From: Patescibacteria group bacterium
GTDB lineage: Bacteria; Patescibacteriota; UBA1384; JAGGWG01
Reading direction: 5' to 3'
Length of the DNA stretch: 7,163 nucleotides
Assembly (NCBI GenBank): GCA_028698375.1
Contig: JAQVDI010000030.1
Coordinates: forward strand, 1 to 7,163
Shown: in pieces, positions 4,431 to 7,163 of the stretch
Layout: each line of letters opens with the position of its first letter
Position numbering within the stretch: position 1 is the stretch's first letter
The notes under the pieces: generated by a model
The model's input: the letters and a program-made list of their open reading frames with translations, nothing else
Database searches by the model: none
Told to the model about the DNA's origin: nothing
Program-made: the position numbers and the translations under genes

Positions 4431-4439
4431 ATTTTAGTT

Positions 4440-5204
4440 ATGAAACTTTCCACCAAAAAACATTGGGAAAATAATTGGTCTCAAATAAGATTACCCGCAA
4501 AATCTATAAAATGTTATTCAAATAAACTTGCCTATAAAAAAATTGTTAAAATTTTTAAAAAATATAATTTTAGACCTAAAACTTTTTTAGAGATAGGTGG
4601 TTGCCCAGGCCGTTGGGCTGATTTTTTTAACACAAATTTTCAATCAATTTGCGATGTTATTGATTATGAAAAAAAAGGTTGCGCCCTAACTAAAAAAAAC
4701 TTTAAACTTTTGAAAATTAAAGGTAAAATCTATAACCAAGACATTTTTAATAATACTCTGTCTAAAGAATATTATGATGTAGTCTTATCTGCTGGATTAG
4801 TGGAACATTTTGATCATTTAGAACCAATTTTTGACAAACATTGGGAGTTATTAAAAAAAGGCGGATTTTTAATAATTTCTGTACCCAATATAAAAAAATC
4901 TAAATTTTATGATTATTTTGCCAAAAAACATAAAGAAAGCTATCGGGGCTATCGAGCAGTTACTAAAAAAGAATTAATAAAAATTGCCAAAAGAAAAAAA
5001 TTAAAAATAATTTTTTGTGATTACTTGGGGGTAATAAATTTAGGTGTGGTTAAAAGAACAATTTTAAAAAATAACTTTTTTAAAAAAATAGGAAAATTTT
5101 TTGACTATTTATTTTTTGGTCTAGAAAGAATAATTACCTTTAGCCACATTAAAAAAGAAACAAAGATGTTTTCACCAAATATCTACTTAATTGCTAAAAA
5201 ATAA
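4440..5204 (+). CDS. Class I SAM-dependent methyltransferase
   Basis: The 254-residue product has a Rossmann methyltransferase core. The SAM-binding motif I is FLEIGGCPGRWADFF (49-63), a GGCPG variant of the usual E-x-G-x-G loop. An acidic strand end (VIDYE, about 73-77) follows, then YDVVLSAGLVEHF (112-124), the methyltransferase type 11/12 motif with the VEHF loop, and the post-core strand KKGGFLIISVPN (139-150). The C-terminal third is basic and hydrophobic. In this setting it probably O- or N-methylates a sugar or a lipid-linked glycan; the acceptor cannot be read. An in-frame ATG at 4344 would add 32 residues overlapping the dehydrogenase, but the promoter at 4402-4430 rules it out. The stop codon shares one base with the flippase ATG, implying translational coupling. 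The gene is very AT-rich and lysine-rich, more so than the dehydrogenase. Confidence 0.85.
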   Translation: MKLSTKKHWENNWSQIRLPAKSIKCYSNKLAYKKIVKIFKKYNFRPKTFLEIGGCPGRWADFFNTNFQSICDVIDYEKKGCALTKKNFKLLKIKGKIYNQDIFNNTLSKEYYDVVLSAGLVEHFDHLEPIFDKHWELLKKGGFLIISVPNIKKSKFYDYFAKKHKESYRGYRAVTKKELIKIAKRKKLKIIFCDYLGVINLGVVKRTILKNNFFKKIGKFFDYLFFGLERIITFSHIKKETKMFSPNIYLIAKK

Positions 5205-6490
5205 TGGATAAAATTAAATACCTAATTTCTAAACTATATAAATTTGTTTTTAAACAATCTATTTCTGGTGAAGCAAAATTATTTCTTAAAAATTTAGGCA
5301 TAATTTCTATTGGTTATATTACTTCTTTAATTTTTGCTTTTTTGTTCCAAATTTTAGCTGGTAGATTTTTAGGCCCAGCAGAATATGGTCATTTTAGTTT
5401 GGTCAATTCTGTAGCCATGTTTTTATATATTCCTATGCTTATGGGAATTTCCACAGCTTTGATCAAATACAATGCCAAAGCCAAACAGCCAAAAGAAAAA
5501 TCACAAAATATTTCTTCGGCCTATAATATATTTTTTATTTTATCAATAACTATTTTAATAATTTTAATTTTGTTAAGCCCCTATTTAACAAAACTATTAT
5601 CCGTATCTTTAGAAATTTTTTATCTCTCAATTGCTTTCGCTTATTTTTATGCTTTGGATACTTTAAGCAAAGCAACTTTAAGAAGCTTACATCAGGTTAA
5701 AAATCTTTCTTTCATCTACTCTTCTTTTGGCGTTATTGTTTTATTTATTTTTCTAATTTTTTTCTGGACAGGAAAATTAGATTATAAAAGTGCGGTTTAT
5801 GCCACCTTTTGCGCTTATACTTTCGCTATAATTTTTAGTTTTTTTAAAATTTTTCCCTATCTAAAATTTAAAATCAACATAGATATCACCAAAAAATTAC
5901 TTATCTACGGTACAATTGGGTTAATGGGGGCAATTGCTTCTAGCTTTTTAGCCAATACCACAAAAATTTTAATTAATAAGTTTCTCGCTGAAGATTTATT
6001 GGGAATTTATAACGCCTATCATGCTTCTTCAATTAACTTAGTCTATTTAGCCAATACGATGCTGATGACTGTTTTTTTCCCAACTGTTGCCAAACTGGAT
6101 TCTCCAAAATTAATCATAGAAAAAATAAAAAAAATTACTCCCTATGTTTACATTTTTGTTAGTTTGGGTGTTTTTATAGCCCAAACAATTATTATTTTTC
6201 TTTATGGCAATAAATACCCCTATGACTTTAAGCTAGTTATTCTTTTTGCTATCACCAGCGCTTTAATTCTAGAATATGGACTTTATGTCTGGACTTTTGC
6301 CGCTGAAGGGTTAAAAGGTTTAAAAATGGCAAATTTAATTTCTGTAGTTATCGCTATTATAAATTTAAGTTTAAGTTTTTATTTAATACCCCACTATCAT
6401 CTTTATGGGGCCATACTCGCGACCTTGTTTTCTTATTTAGTTGGGGTTATTATTTGCTTACAAACTAGAAATAAATTTTTAATTAATTAA
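5204..6490 (+). CDS. Wzx-like oligosaccharide flippase (MOP superfamily)
   Basis: The 428-residue integral membrane protein would move a lipid-linked oligosaccharide from the cytoplasmic to the outer face of the membrane. About 12 hydrophobic helices are visible, near residues 30-52, 70-88, 109-131, 136-155, 167-190, 195-217, 231-256, 271-294, 311-335, 343-365, 372-395 and 399-420. The family hallmark LAGRFLGPAEYGHFSL, after the first helix, matches the polysaccharide-biosynthesis/MATE-like signature, and GTIGLMGAIASSFLANTTKILI in helix 7 fits the second half. Length is normal for Wzx. Its ATG overlaps the methyltransferase TAA by one base, and the next gene starts one base after its stop, so all three are one operon. 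Substrate is unknown. Confidence 0.9.
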   Translation: MDKIKYLISKLYKFVFKQSISGEAKLFLKNLGIISIGYITSLIFAFLFQILAGRFLGPAEYGHFSLVNSVAMFLYIPMLMGISTALIKYNAKAKQPKEKSQNISSAYNIFFILSITILIILILLSPYLTKLLSVSLEIFYLSIAFAYFYALDTLSKATLRSLHQVKNLSFIYSSFGVIVLFIFLIFFWTGKLDYKSAVYATFCAYTFAIIFSFFKIFPYLKFKINIDITKKLLIYGTIGLMGAIASSFLANTTKILINKFLAEDLLGIYNAYHASSINLVYLANTMLMTVFFPTVAKLDSPKLIIEKIKKITPYVYIFVSLGVFIAQTIIIFLYGNKYPYDFKLVILFAITSALILEYGLYVWTFAAEGLKGLKMANLISVVIAIINLSLSFYLIPHYHLYGAILATLFSYLVGVIICLQTRNKFLIN

Positions 6491-6491
6491 T

Positions 6492-7163
6492 ATGTTTAAA
6501 AAAGCAATCTGGCATTTCTTGATTTCCCTTCATGACGAAAATTTCACAAAAGAATATCGGGAAGTGGTTCTTTTAAAAAATAAACAACAATTAAAAAACC
6601 TAGAAGATGAAAAATTAAAATCTTTACTTTTACATGCTTATAAAGAAACAAACTATTACAAAAAAATTTTTGATCAAATCAACATTATTAAAAATAATAA
6701 AGTTGATTTAAATAAATTTCAAAAAATTCCCATACTCACAAAAGAAATTATAAGAAAAAATCAAAATGATTTAAAAAGAAATAATTTTGATAAACATTGG
6801 TCATTTGAAAATTCTTCTGGTGGCTCTACTGGAGAACCATTGAAAATTTGGCAAGACAAAAATTATAAAAAATGGCACAATGCCGCACGAATTTATTATT
6901 TTAAGAAATTACTGCATATTGATGAAGAAAGAGCTAAAAAAATATTACTCTGGGGTTCGGAAAGAGATTTATTAAAAGGTGATATTGGACTTGAGAAGAA
7001 AATTACTAATTTTTTTCTTAATACCACTATTTTGAATACCTTTAAGGTTTCCAAAGAAAAAATGAAAGAATATTTAGATATTATTAACAAACAAAAACCA
7101 AATTTTATTCGTGGCTATGCAGGATCTTTATATGAATTGGCCAACTTTGTCCAAAAAAATAAT
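6492..7163 (+). CDS. PaaK/CapK-type adenylate-forming enzyme, N-terminal part (runs off window)
   Basis: The frame is open for 224 codons from the ATG at 6492 to the window edge. The start MFKKAIWHFL, a helical region with YKETNYYKKIF (51-60) and IPILTKEIIRKN (79-90), and then the AMP-binding phosphate loop SSGGSTGEPL (108-117) are diagnostic of the phenylacetate-CoA ligase/CapK family. A later segment FIRGYAGSLYELANF (about 206-220) is the usual NGYP-like region. PaaK makes an acyl-CoA through an acyl-adenylate; CapK-type paralogues occur in capsule and exopolysaccharide clusters, where their substrate is mostly unknown. Here it follows the flippase by a single base, so an acyl or aryl modification of the glycan is likely but unproven. 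Full family length is about 430-450 residues, so roughly half is missing beyond the window. Confidence 0.88.
   Translation, partial: MFKKAIWHFLISLHDENFTKEYREVVLLKNKQQLKNLEDEKLKSLLLHAYKETNYYKKIFDQINIIKNNKVDLNKFQKIPILTKEIIRKNQNDLKRNNFDKHWSFENSSGGSTGEPLKIWQDKNYKKWHNAARIYYFKKLLHIDEERAKKILLWGSERDLLKGDIGLEKKITNFFLNTTILNTFKVSKEKMKEYLDIINKQKPNFIRGYAGSLYELANFVQKNN

Noticed and set aside
4344..4439. 32-residue N-terminal extension of the methyltransferase overlapping the dehydrogenase
   Set aside because: It lies upstream of, and across, a consensus promoter whose predicted transcript starts at about 4440.
6896..7090. Minus-strand open frame at the right edge
   Set aside because: It is a shadow of the CapK/PaaK coding frame, which carries the SSGGSTGEP motif.
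1..7163. CRISPR array or toxin-antitoxin pair
   Set aside because: There is no regularly spaced repeat-spacer series and no small two-gene module. The repeats present are isolated pairs.

Overview
The window looks like a surface-polysaccharide region of a small, AT-rich bacterial genome, most likely a Patescibacteria/CPR (Parcubacteria-like) lineage. This placement is inference. It rests on lysine- and asparagine-rich AT-biased proteins, almost no Shine-Dalgarno sites, sigma70-type promoters whose -10 box lies so close to the ATG that transcripts would be nearly leaderless, a tRNA without encoded CCA, and short or stripped-down versions of common enzymes. No marker gene fixes the phylum.

Left part (1-2404, all minus strand). 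In minus-strand order there is a DPM1-like GT2 glycosyltransferase (1688-2368), a DUF2304 membrane protein (1231-1584), a two-helix membrane protein with a soluble tail (622-1083), a small GIY-YIG nuclease-family gene (137-400) and tRNA-Arg(GCG) (54-127). A second copy of the first 12 nt of the tRNA lies at 467-478, beyond the GIY-YIG gene, with a good promoter just upstream of it. This looks like an insertion that separated a tRNA from its promoter. A 43-bp dispersed repeat occurs at 536-578 and 1605-1647.

Middle (about 2412-3345). A compact GC-rich single-gene cassette stands out. It has its own promoter with an overlapping inverted repeat, a real Shine-Dalgarno site, a 248-aa protein I cannot name with confidence (possibly a GT-A-fold enzyme) and a strong intrinsic terminator. 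An identical 15-bp direct repeat lies on both sides. It separates what would otherwise be a short divergent intergenic region between the GT2 and UDP-sugar dehydrogenase genes.

Right part (3366-7163, plus strand). A consensus promoter drives a UDP-glucose/GDP-mannose dehydrogenase-family protein that lacks the C-terminal domain. A second promoter drives a tightly packed operon of a SAM methyltransferase, a 12-helix Wzx-like flippase and a PaaK/CapK-type adenylate-forming enzyme that runs off the window. Together these would supply an acidic sugar precursor, modify a glycan or its lipid-linked unit, and move it across the membrane. The GT2/DUF2304 pair on the other side fits polyprenyl-phosphate sugar chemistry. 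The methyltransferase-flippase-ligase block is visibly more AT-rich than the dehydrogenase gene.
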